NCBI GenBank assembly: GCA_028284385.1
Contig: JANQRT010000060.1
Span: forward strand, 62,001 to 126,000
Direction: 5' to 3'
Source of the DNA: Opitutaceae bacterium
GTDB lineage: Bacteria > Verrucomicrobiota > Verrucomicrobiia > Opitutales > Opitutaceae
Length of the DNA stretch: 64,000 nucleotides
A program made the translations under genes and the position numbers. The notes beneath the pieces are model-generated. The model searched no databases. It had not been told where the DNA came from and saw nothing but the letters and a program-made list of their open reading frames with translations. Below, piece after piece: positions 36,903 through 44,811 of this stretch; positions within the stretch are counted from its first letter, which is position 1, and each line of letters begins with the position of its first letter.

Positions 36903-38276
36903 ATGAGTATTGAAAAACTGGATTCGCCTTTTCATATACCTTCGCTTTTTCATAAAATAGCCAAAGAAGAGGGGGCTGCATTCCTGGATAGTTCCAGCAT
37001 GGGATACGACTTAGGGAGATTTTCGATACTGACCTGCAATCCCGTCAAAACCTTTAATGCTACTTCGAGTGCTGCTTATTTTGAATACGAAGGCCAGAAG
37101 GAACATCTTAAAGACGACCCTCTGGAAATCCTGCGGAACGAGTTGAGAGGAATAGGAGCTTCTAGAGATGATCGCGTTCCCTTTCAAGGAGGAGCCATTG
37201 GGTACATTTCCTACGACTTTTGGAGAGTGCTGGAGAATAGGAGGCTGGGAGATGATCCGGAATCCGCAGTTCCTCTGATGCGATTTGGCATCTACGATGT
37301 AGCTCTAGTGGTCGACCATCTTGAACCGAATCTTTATCTTGTCGGAAGCGATCGCTATCCAGGATCCGGGGAAAGAAAAGCTAGGCTGTTGGAATTAGCG
37401 CGTTCCAGTGAAGTAGGTGAGGAACAGGTTTCATCGTTCAGCGCGGGTCCACTCGAATCCAACTTTACGGAATCAAAGTACTGCGAAACGATCGATAGAG
37501 TTCGTGACTACATTCGAGAAGGAGAAGTCTACCAAGTGAATCTTTCACAAAGCTTTGCTTCGTCATTCCAAGGTTCGCCCGCTAGCCTCTACGCTAAGCT
37601 AAGGGAGGTTAACCCCGCTCCTTATTCAGCGTATCTAGATTTTGGAGATGAACAAGTTCTATCCTCCTCTCCGGAACGCTTTATGCAGTTGATCGATTCG
37701 CGTGTCGAGACGCGTCCCATCAAAGGTACCATGCCACGAGGTTTGAATTTCGAAGAAGAGCAAAAAAATAGCGAAGCTCTGCAAGCCTCTGAAAAGGACA
37801 AGGCCGAGCTTCTGATGATTGTGGATCTCGAACGCAACGATCTTGGCAAAGTTTGCCAGCCTGGATCCATCCGTGTCGAAGGGCTTTTCGATTTGGAGGC
37901 TTATGCGAAAGTGTTGCACCAGACTGCTCGTGTTATAGGCGATCTGGAAGATCCTTTCGATGCGTTTGATTGCTTTAGAGCGCTTTTCCCCGGCGGTTCC
38001 ATTTCAGGTACGCCGAAGATAAGGGCTATGGAAGTGATTGACGAACTGGAGCCGCAGCGGCGGGGTGTCTACACGGGTTCGATAGGCTATTTTGGATTTG
38101 ATGGGAATGCGGACTTCAACATTGCTATTAGGACGATGAGGGTTGCCAACGAAACACTGCACTTCAATGTTGGAGGGGGAATTGTATGGGATAGCGATCC
38201 AGAATCCGAATACAAGGAAACGCTTGTGAAGGCAAGCGCCCTATTTGAAGCCCTGGGCTTTGACGATCATGGCTAA
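36903..38276 (+). CDS. pabB: Aminodeoxychorismate synthase component I
   Basis: A 457-residue chorismate-utilising enzyme. The discriminating motif reads RPIKGTMPRG: lysine marks PabB, whereas TrpE has alanine. Other landmarks are GGAIGYISYDFWR, YQVNLSQSF, the FPGGSISGTPKIRAMEVI motif and GGGIVWDSDPESEY, which all bind chorismate. With PabA it makes 4-amino-4-deoxychorismate. It starts 11 bases after pabA and its last bases overlap pabC. Confidence 0.93.
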   Translation: MSIEKLDSPFHIPSLFHKIAKEEGAAFLDSSSMGYDLGRFSILTCNPVKTFNATSSAAYFEYEGQKEHLKDDPLEILRNELRGIGASRDDRVPFQGGAIGYISYDFWRVLENRRLGDDPESAVPLMRFGIYDVALVVDHLEPNLYLVGSDRYPGSGERKARLLELARSSEVGEEQVSSFSAGPLESNFTESKYCETIDRVRDYIREGEVYQVNLSQSFASSFQGSPASLYAKLREVNPAPYSAYLDFGDEQVLSSSPERFMQLIDSRVETRPIKGTMPRGLNFEEEQKNSEALQASEKDKAELLMIVDLERNDLGKVCQPGSIRVEGLFDLEAYAKVLHQTARVIGDLEDPFDAFDCFRALFPGGSISGTPKIRAMEVIDELEPQRRGVYTGSIGYFGFDGNADFNIAIRTMRVANETLHFNVGGGIVWDSDPESEYKETLVKASALFEALGFDDHG

Positions 38277-39117
38277 CCAGGTCATACTTGATGGCGACTT
38301 GCTTGCCCAGGATACTTTAAATATCAAAGTCACGAGCCTGGGCCTGGCTTATGGATTTGGCGTCTTTGAGACGATCAAGTTTTGCGATCGCCAGCCCTGT
38401 TTCTTTCGTGAACACGTTGATCGACTTGAAACCGCTTCCTTGCGTGCGGGATTACGGCATGGCTATTCCAAGTCTCAAGTTGCAGGATTTGTCCAAAGGC
38501 TGTTGGACAGCTCCCGATCAGATTCCGGGATTTTCAAGATCATTGTATTCGAAGATTCTGACACGGCTCGCATGCTGCTCTTTGTACGTTCTGCTGGAAG
38601 CTTGTCGCAGAGCGATGGTCTGAGGCTATGCGTTTCTGACATTGTCAAATCGTCAACTGCCTTTACATCGCGCCACAAAACGACGAACTACATGGAGAAT
38701 TGGCTCGAGTTGCAAAAAGCCCAGCAACATGGATTCGACGAATGCCTGTTTTTCAACGAATTTGGACAGGTAACGGAGTGTTCCATGTCGAATATCTTTT
38801 TTATGAGGAATGGAATTTTGAATACGTCACATCTTGATTGCGGACTTTTAAATGGCGTGGTTCGTTCGAAGCTCATCGATCTCTGCGAAGAGGATGGAGT
38901 GATTGTCAACCAAGGGAGGTTTCAAGGAGACGATTTGGTCGACTGCGAATCCGCTTTCGTTACAAACTCGGGTGTTGGGATTTCTTCGGTTTCTGAAATC
39001 AGTATGGGAAACGTTGTTAGCGAGCTCGAAGAGAATGCAAGCTTCCTACGAAGGCTCAGAGATAGGTTCGCAGAGCTAGAACGAACAAGCATGGAAGACT
39101 GGCAAGATGTCACTTGA
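38269..39117 (+). CDS. pabC: Aminodeoxychorismate lyase (fold IV PLP enzyme)
   Basis: About 282 residues from ATG 38269, overlapping pabB by eight bases; the frame opens at 38245. It has the fold type IV PLP pattern: LGLAYGFGVFETIKF, the catalytic lysine in SRHKTTNYMENWLE and NEFGQVTECSMSNIFF. Its position between pabB and folP supports release of p-aminobenzoate and pyruvate from aminodeoxychorismate, rather than branched-chain or D-amino acid transamination, which related enzymes perform. The end overlaps folP by 11 bases. Confidence 0.87.
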   Translation: MANQVILDGDLLAQDTLNIKVTSLGLAYGFGVFETIKFCDRQPCFFREHVDRLETASLRAGLRHGYSKSQVAGFVQRLLDSSRSDSGIFKIIVFEDSDTARMLLFVRSAGSLSQSDGLRLCVSDIVKSSTAFTSRHKTTNYMENWLELQKAQQHGFDECLFFNEFGQVTECSMSNIFFMRNGILNTSHLDCGLLNGVVRSKLIDLCEEDGVIVNQGRFQGDDLVDCESAFVTNSGVGISSVSEISMGNVVSELEENASFLRRLRDRFAELERTSMEDWQDVT

Positions 39118-39949
39118 GAAGACTGTACTCAAAATCCGAGGACATGAACTGATACTGGGTAGAAAAACCTTTATTGTTGGTATCCTCAATGCGACACCGG
39201 ATAGTTTTTCAGACGGCGGCCAATACATGGAGATGGCTGTCGCTTTGGAGCGGATTGAGGAAATGCTTTCTCAAGGAGCGAGTATTATTGATATTGGAGG
39301 CGAGTCGACCCGTCCTGGTTTTGCTGTCATTTCTGAGAAAGAGGAGCTGCGGCGTGTTCTTCCAATCATTGAAGCCTCGAAAGAAGAATTTCCTGAACTC
39401 CCGATATCGATCGACACGACAAAATCTGGTGTAACTAGAAAATTATTACAAATAGGGGTCGATATCGTAAACGACATTTCAGGATTTCGGGAGGATCCTG
39501 CCATGGCTGAATCTGTTGCTGATGCTGAGGCTAGTTGTATCTTAATGCATAACGCTCGACTGGTTCCGATTTCAAGCGATACTCTTGGATCTATCAAGCG
39601 ATACTGGGAGGATTCGCTTAGTAGAGCTGAAAAGGCTGGGATTGAGAGGGATCGAATTATTCTCGATCCTGGTATCGGTTTTGGGACTACGCGTGAGCAG
39701 GATCTGGAAATTCTGAGAAATATAGCGGAGCTAAAAGCTTTTGGTTTTCCTTTGATGATTGGGGCCTCCAAAAAGCGAATCACCGGCGACCTGCTCGATC
39801 TGTCGTTGCAACAGAGAAAGGAAACGACATTGGCTACCACTGTTTGTGCGGCTCAGGGAGGTGCGGATTTTGTACGAGTGCACGATGTGCTGGAAAACGC
39901 TCGCGCCGCAGCCATGGCTGATCTAATATATCGTAAGTATGAAGGATAA
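39107..39949 (+). CDS. folP: Dihydropteroate synthase
   Basis: A 280-residue TIM barrel with the two DHPS signatures: GILNATPDSFSDGGQY near the start and IIDIGGESTRPGF, plus SIDTTKSGV, DIVNDISGF and the late GASKKRITGDLL. It joins p-aminobenzoate to dihydropterin pyrophosphate, and this is the enzyme that sulfonamide drugs inhibit. It overlaps pabC upstream and folB downstream by 11 bases each. Confidence 0.95.
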   Translation: MSLEKTVLKIRGHELILGRKTFIVGILNATPDSFSDGGQYMEMAVALERIEEMLSQGASIIDIGGESTRPGFAVISEKEELRRVLPIIEASKEEFPELPISIDTTKSGVTRKLLQIGVDIVNDISGFREDPAMAESVADAEASCILMHNARLVPISSDTLGSIKRYWEDSLSRAEKAGIERDRIILDPGIGFGTTREQDLEILRNIAELKAFGFPLMIGASKKRITGDLLDLSLQQRKETTLATTVCAAQGGADFVRVHDVLENARAAAMADLIYRKYEG

Positions 39950-40307
39950 GATCATTCTAAAGGGCATCAGGCTTCGTGGTAGGATTGGCGTCACCGAAGA
40001 AGAAAAGCATCACGATCAGCTCTACATTATAGGAATTATCATCGAAGCCGATCTTAAGCCAGCTGCTGCTAGTGATGAATTAAAGGATACAATCGACTAT
40101 TCTACGATCATGAAATTCGCCCAGGATCTGATGGACGAAATGGATTGCGAGCTGATCGAAAAATATGCCGACGAACTGGCTACCGCTATTCTGGAAACCC
40201 ATCGTCTGGCAGATAGTGTCCGCGTATCCATCGAAAAGCCGAATGCTCCCATAGCCGGAGAATTTGAAAGTGTAGGAGTCGAAATCGAACGACGTCGGCA
40301 TGGCTAA
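39939..40307 (+). CDS. folB: Dihydroneopterin aldolase
   Basis: A 122-residue protein of the FolB/FolX fold: IRLRGRIGVTEEEKHHDQLY at the start, then DTIDYSTIMKFAQDLM, ELIEKYADELATAIL and VRVSIEKPNAPIAGEFESVG. It splits dihydroneopterin to give 6-hydroxymethyl-dihydropterin. It overlaps folP by 11 bases and folK by eight, so translation is coupled. Length matches the family. Confidence 0.9.
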   Translation: MKDKIILKGIRLRGRIGVTEEEKHHDQLYIIGIIIEADLKPAAASDELKDTIDYSTIMKFAQDLMDEMDCELIEKYADELATAILETHRLADSVRVSIEKPNAPIAGEFESVGVEIERRRHG

Positions 40308-40788
40308 GGTTTATCTGGGGCTCGGCAGCAACCTTGGCGATAAGATTGGCTACATCGAAAAAGCCATCGCTTTGCTTGAGAATTCAGATGGTATCCGAAA
40401 TTTAAGGGCGTCTTCTCTCTACAAAACCGAGCCTATCGGAAACGTTGATCAAGACTGGTTTGTCAATGCCGTGGTGGAGATCGAAACAGACCTTAATCCG
40501 ATGCAGCTCCTAGAATGTTGCCAGGGGATCGAAACCAAACTCGGACGAAAGCGAATCGAAAAATGGGGCCCGCGTACCCTCGACATCGATGTTCTGCTTT
40601 ATGGAAATGCAGAAATAAAGAGTGCCGAGATAGAAATTCCGCACCCAAGGATGGTGGAAAGAGCCTTTGTGTTAAGGCCCCTGGCTGAGCTTAATCCGTG
40701 TATTGAAATTAGTGGCACCCCAATTCAGGTGTTGCTATCAAGTACTGATAATCAACAGGTTGAGAAAATACCATCGCGTCTTAACTAA
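40300..40788 (+). CDS. folK: 6-Hydroxymethyl-dihydropterin pyrophosphokinase
   Basis: A 162-residue HPPK: VYLGLGSNLGDKIGYIEKAI at the start, LYKTEPIGNVDQDWFVNAVV and the signature WGPRTLDIDVLLYG with its metal-binding Asp pair. It pyrophosphorylates the pterin before FolP acts. It is the last gene of the operon. A weak hairpin (GGCCAAC / GTTGCC, imperfect) lies about 15 bases after the stop and could end transcription. folE and folC are not in the window. Confidence 0.94.
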   Translation: MAKVYLGLGSNLGDKIGYIEKAIALLENSDGIRNLRASSLYKTEPIGNVDQDWFVNAVVEIETDLNPMQLLECCQGIETKLGRKRIEKWGPRTLDIDVLLYGNAEIKSAEIEIPHPRMVERAFVLRPLAELNPCIEISGTPIQVLLSSTDNQQVEKIPSRLN

Positions 40789-41068
40789 AGATCGGCCAAC
40801 TTCTAGTTGCCGGCCCATGAGCTATAGCAAGCGTTTTTAAAACTCGCCCTCCGTGAGATCGTCCGCTCCGAACTCTGGACAGCAGGAATCTACCAGTGAG
40901 TAATATTTGTATCAGATTTTTGGATACTCGGGTTTCATTTGAAGAGCTTGCCGCAATGTTGGCAGGTTGAGGAAGTCGAATCTAAGGGGGTTGAGCCATT
41001 GTGTACCTATTGATACATGAATGGGTGATTCGAAAACAGTGATGAAATGCTGCTTCTTTTCCACCCGT

Positions 41069-42457
41069 TTACTCGGATGTGTCGGCTCGGTATTTAGCTA
41101 GTTCGGCGAGTTGCTCCGAAGTCATCATCTCCTCTAGTTCGTAGAACGTTAATGCCTCGATGATCGCTCGTCGGGTTTCGCCGAGGGCAGCTTGATTGGC
41201 GTATGCATTTACTAGCGAGGCGTGATCCACACTCTGACCGATTCGGAGAGGGTAAGAGCCTGTGATGAGGTTTTCGCGCCCATCTATATAGGCGTTGCTG
41301 GTCGCTATGATATCTTGCGCGAGTCCTGCCATGATCGATTGCTGGGTGTCGTCGAGGACGCTGAGGAATTTGTTGGCGGCGTCGGAACGCGAGACGTTTG
41401 CGCGGTCTATATAGCGGTAATAGGCGAAGCCGAAGTAGTTGGAGATTTTTCCTGGAGGTAGTAGTACGGCGTCGTCCACGGAGCCCGTTAGCCAGGAGAT
41501 CATCTTGCTGGCGATGGCGAGCAGGACGTCTCTTTGCCCGCTATTGAAAATGGCGATTTCGGATTCGACGGCAGCAGTGTTTGGGCCGTCTTGCTGCATG
41601 TCGGCGATAGTGGTCGCTCCAGAGCGAATATCCTGGAAGGCTTGTAGTTGCTCTGTGGATAGGGTTGGCAGAATCTCGCTATAGGCCTCGGCGGAAGTCA
41701 CTGTGAGCTCGGCTTCGTCGCGGCCCAATTGCAGTCCGATTGAAAGGGCGTTTGCGAAGTCGAGTTCTTCGCCCTCTCGGAGAGCCCAGAGCTCATCCAC
41801 GAGGTCGAGACGGATATCGAAGAATTCCTCGAATAGCGGTTCGTGCACGCGCATCAGGTTGTAGAGGATCTGGCGTTGGTTGGCGTCGAGTATTTCCAAG
41901 GTTTCCATCCACGACGCGCCGCGAAAGCCTTCGTCTGCTTGGGATCCGCCTCTATCGCGAATCTCTTGACGGAGGGCGGCGTAGCCAAAGTAGTTGGCGA
42001 TTTCTCCGACAGGCTCGTGGTAAGCCTGCTCAAGCGTTCCAGTGAAGTAGGCAAAGGCTTTCGCCGCGACGATCGTGTGGTATCCGGAAGCTTCATCATC
42101 GAGCGAGTCAGGCGCTATTCTGTTTGACGCTATCGGGTGGCCCAGCCACCCCTCTGGAGTTCCGTAGTCCGCGTTGCGGGCGAAGCGATAAAAGGTGGCC
42201 GGAAACCCTGGAGCAGTGAGCGGCAGTTTAATGGGTTGGCTGGAATCGCCGGTTTGGACTTCTCCCACATCGACCCAGGTTGTTAGGTCGGAGGATTTCT
42301 GGAGCTGATAAGTGTATCCATCTTTTGTGGCATAGCTGATTTGGATTTCCTCTGATTCGCTGGAATGGTCGATGGATGGGTTGGCTAATGAGATCCTCTG
42401 ATCGGCGAGAGCGATCGTGAGGGTCAATGCCAGCAGCGAGTATTCGCGAAGTCTCAC
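41069..42457 (-). CDS. Secreted protein with two copies of an unrecognised ~145-residue domain
   Basis: A 462-residue protein with a signal peptide (~1-25, LREYSLLALTLTIALA). Residues ~35-95 (YATKDGYTYQLQKSSDLTTW) match a short segment often seen in Verrucomicrobiota secreted proteins. Two copies of one domain follow (~131-280 and ~316-457): the first begins AKAFAYFTG and has ANYFGYAALR, the second SKMISWLTG and SNYFGFAYYR. Each carries two LTxxQ-like elements (for example LSTEQLQAFQDIR and MTSEQLAELAKYR). I do not recognise the domain; the elements recall periplasmic Spy/CpxP proteins. Its ATG overlaps the stop of the cytochrome gene at 42454 by four bases. Confidence 0.6.
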   Translation of the reverse strand: MRLREYSLLALTLTIALADQRISLANPSIDHSSESEEIQISYATKDGYTYQLQKSSDLTTWVDVGEVQTGDSSQPIKLPLTAPGFPATFYRFARNADYGTPEGWLGHPIASNRIAPDSLDDEASGYHTIVAAKAFAYFTGTLEQAYHEPVGEIANYFGYAALRQEIRDRGGSQADEGFRGASWMETLEILDANQRQILYNLMRVHEPLFEEFFDIRLDLVDELWALREGEELDFANALSIGLQLGRDEAELTVTSAEAYSEILPTLSTEQLQAFQDIRSGATTIADMQQDGPNTAAVESEIAIFNSGQRDVLLAIASKMISWLTGSVDDAVLLPPGKISNYFGFAYYRYIDRANVSRSDAANKFLSVLDDTQQSIMAGLAQDIIATSNAYIDGRENLITGSYPLRIGQSVDHASLVNAYANQAALGETRRAIIEALTFYELEEMMTSEQLAELAKYRADTSE

Positions 42458-44001
42458 AGGGTATCGAGGTATTGGATAAGCGCGTCTCGGTCGGCTTTGT
42501 TGAGCAGGCCTTGGAATCCCATCTTATTGCCGGGGGCGAATCTGCTCGGGTTCGCTAGGAATTCGTCTAGCGTATCCGCATTCCAATGACTTTTTTTCTT
42601 GGCTATCCTTTTTAACGCCTCTGAGTAATCGTAGCTTCTAAGGTTCGCGATTGGACTGTTCAGAATGCCTTGCAGGCGGGGCGCGACTTGTGGATTGGCG
42701 TGACAGCTTTGACAGAGGTTATAGAGAATTTTGCCGCGCTCCAGCGTATCCAAATTTTCCATTGCCTTAGAATCGAGAACGTACTCCGAGCGAAGCTTCA
42801 TCATGGCTTGATCTTGCTTGGGGCTCATGGAGCCGCGAATGCGCTGGTAGGCCTTCGCTTCTGCCATGCCGGCCGCGATTTCCAGCAGGCCGAGCTCGTG
42901 GGCAATTGCCCGGTAGCGTTCGCGACTGAAGCTGTCTGGCGCTTCGCGTAGCTTGCTCATTTCGAGGAGCAACTCGGAGCGCTTTGCCTTAAACGCGCTG
43001 ACGATGGGAACGAGATCCTTCGTGGCGTCGTTTATGGCGCTTCGTTGCTTGGGGTTCAGGAGCTGCTGAAATTGCTTGGAGATCTTTCCGCGGCTGGCTC
43101 CGTGTCCGCTCTTGTGGCGGATGGAGACGAAGCCGAAAAACTGAGCAGGCTGGCCGAGTGGCATGACCTGGTTGTCGTCCATCTTTCCGGTCAACCATGT
43201 GAAGGCCTTGGCGAATAGGTCCTCATATTGAGCCTCTAGGTCGGGGCTAAGGTCTTCGATTTGAAAATGTCGGGGACGCTTCTCCCCCGTTGCGGCAAGA
43301 GCTGGATTGGCCCTCCAGGCTCGCAGTTGCGTCCATTGATCTTTCGTGAGCAGGTCTTCGACGGCCGCGAAGGCTTTCGCTTCGTGGAGAGCCACTTCGG
43401 CATTCAGCCAACCGAAGGCGCGAGCGAGCGAGGACATTCTCTCATGGTTGAAATCGTCCCCGGTGTAGAGATGATGCTCCAGCTCTCGAAGGATCTGACT
43501 GCGGGTGGTCCACCAAGTTGCGAGGCTTTCTTCTTCCGCCTGAACTGCCTCGGTGATGATCGCTCTTTGCTCCGGCGATGCCAGCTGGTGAAAAGCGCGA
43601 CCCAGCTCGCCGCGCTTGGCGATGCGGCCGCTTTGATAACGGAGCGCGACGAAACCGAAGAACTGAGCATTCTTGCCAATGGAGAGCTTTTCGTTGTCGG
43701 CGGGCGAACCGCTCAGCCAGGTGAAGCCTTTCGAGTAAAGAGCCATTTCGATGTCTTTGGCGGAATGCCGACCTGAATACTCGCTTTTGTTCCAGTCCTT
43801 GCCTTGGCTTCCTTTGTTGCCTCTACGTTGGCTGTTCTTCGCTTGCTTTTCGCGTTCCTTCTGGAGCTGCTTTTGGCTCCTTTCGTAAGCCTTTAGCGAG
43901 TCCTGCTCGTTTGCGCGGGAACTTTGCCCATTCAGGCATGCGCAAAAAATGGAGACGCTGATCAGTGCTAGGAGGGCTGTGGGACGATTCGAAAGTTTCA
44001 T
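42454..44001 (-). CDS. Secreted two-domain protein with C-terminal cytochrome c
   Basis: A 515-residue protein with a signal peptide (~1-30) and a charged, Gln/Lys-rich linker (35-80). Two copies of the domain found in the downstream protein follow: ~90-232 (KGFTWLSG, AQFFGFVALR) and ~263-408 (KAFTWLTG, AQFFGFVSIR). Each has a PEQRAII or PKQRSAI element and a second LTxxQ-like element near its end. Residues ~419-515 are a class I cytochrome c: heme motif CQSCH at 430-434 and a likely axial Met in PGNKMGFQGL (M494). It would work in the periplasm or on the surface and bind one heme covalently. Function is unknown; redox or metal sensing is inference from the adjacent regulator-kinase pair. Confidence 0.68.
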   Translation of the reverse strand: MKLSNRPTALLALISVSIFCACLNGQSSRANEQDSLKAYERSQKQLQKEREKQAKNSQRRGNKGSQGKDWNKSEYSGRHSAKDIEMALYSKGFTWLSGSPADNEKLSIGKNAQFFGFVALRYQSGRIAKRGELGRAFHQLASPEQRAIITEAVQAEEESLATWWTTRSQILRELEHHLYTGDDFNHERMSSLARAFGWLNAEVALHEAKAFAAVEDLLTKDQWTQLRAWRANPALAATGEKRPRHFQIEDLSPDLEAQYEDLFAKAFTWLTGKMDDNQVMPLGQPAQFFGFVSIRHKSGHGASRGKISKQFQQLLNPKQRSAINDATKDLVPIVSAFKAKRSELLLEMSKLREAPDSFSRERYRAIAHELGLLEIAAGMAEAKAYQRIRGSMSPKQDQAMMKLRSEYVLDSKAMENLDTLERGKILYNLCQSCHANPQVAPRLQGILNSPIANLRSYDYSEALKRIAKKKSHWNADTLDEFLANPSRFAPGNKMGFQGLLNKADRDALIQYLDTL

Positions 44002-44041
44002 GAGATGCCTTTTCCGTTTCGCCCGAATATAGGGTATGGAA

Positions 44042-44080
44042 ATTAACGCTTGGGCCTTGCGAAAATTAATTTGCGTTAAT
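44042..44080. promoter_or_regulatory. Spaced inverted repeat in the divergent promoter region
   Basis: ATTAACGC (44042-44049) and its exact complement GCGTTAAT (44073-44080) lie 31 bases apart, about three helical turns, in the 135-bp gap between the cytochrome-domain gene and the response regulator gene. This is a candidate operator for the OmpR-type regulator, controlling both directions. Confidence 0.45.
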
Positions 44081-44136
44081 GTTTACCTTTTTCTGTAGCG
44101 GAAACGCCTGAGCGATAGTTTCCTATCAGTCTGCTT

Positions 44137-44811
44137 ATGAAGATTTTGGTCGTGGAAGATGATCCGAAGCTATCCGGCTTTATCCAAAAGGGATTGGCGG
44201 CCGAAGGCTTGATCGTGGATCTCTGCAGCGACGGAGATGAAGGCTATGTCCTCGCGACGACCCTTGACTACGATGCGATCGTTCTGGATATCATGTTGCC
44301 GGGGCGAGACGGCTTGAGCATCCTCAGAAACCTTCGCGACAAGAGCATCGACACGCCATTGATCTTGCTGACCGCTCGCAGTTCGCTCAACGAACGGCTC
44401 GACGGCCTGAAGCTTGGAGCGGATGACTATTTGACTAAGCCCTTCTACGTGGAGGAGCTAGCGGCGCGCATTCACGCGGTAACGAGGCGAGGCGGGAGCC
44501 AAGCCCTCTCGCTTCTTTCGAACGGGTCTGTATCCATAAATCCAGTTACGCGAGAGGTGAGAAATGGGGAGGAGCTCGTGGAACTTTCGGCAAGGGAATT
44601 TTCTTTGCTCGCTTTCCTCATGCGTTCGCCTGGGCGGGTCTTTTCGCGAGCCCAAATCTGCGAACATGTGTGGCAATATCATTTCGATCCCTCCACTAAT
44701 ATCGTAGATGTATACGTACAAAAACTACGCAAGAAGCTCGGCGAGGAAGGCTCTGCGGTGATCGAGACGGTCAGAGGCGTGGGCTATCGAGCGCGAGGAG
44801 ATGAGAGATGA
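44137..44811 (+). CDS. OmpR/PhoB-family response regulator
   Basis: A 224-residue regulator. Receiver: VVEDDPKLSGF, phospho-Asp D51 in IVLDIMLPGRDG, LTARSSLNERL and TKPFYVEEL. The C-terminal winged helix (LSAREFSLLAFLMRSPGRVF, DVYVQKLRKKLGE, ETVRGVGYRAR) binds DNA. The protein is CusR/CopR-like in pattern. Its stop overlaps the kinase ATG by four bases, so they form a two-component pair. It is divergent from the two secreted repeat-domain proteins, its probable targets. Confidence 0.92.
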   Translation: MKILVVEDDPKLSGFIQKGLAAEGLIVDLCSDGDEGYVLATTLDYDAIVLDIMLPGRDGLSILRNLRDKSIDTPLILLTARSSLNERLDGLKLGADDYLTKPFYVEELAARIHAVTRRGGSQALSLLSNGSVSINPVTREVRNGEELVELSAREFSLLAFLMRSPGRVFSRAQICEHVWQYHFDPSTNIVDVYVQKLRKKLGEEGSAVIETVRGVGYRARGDER

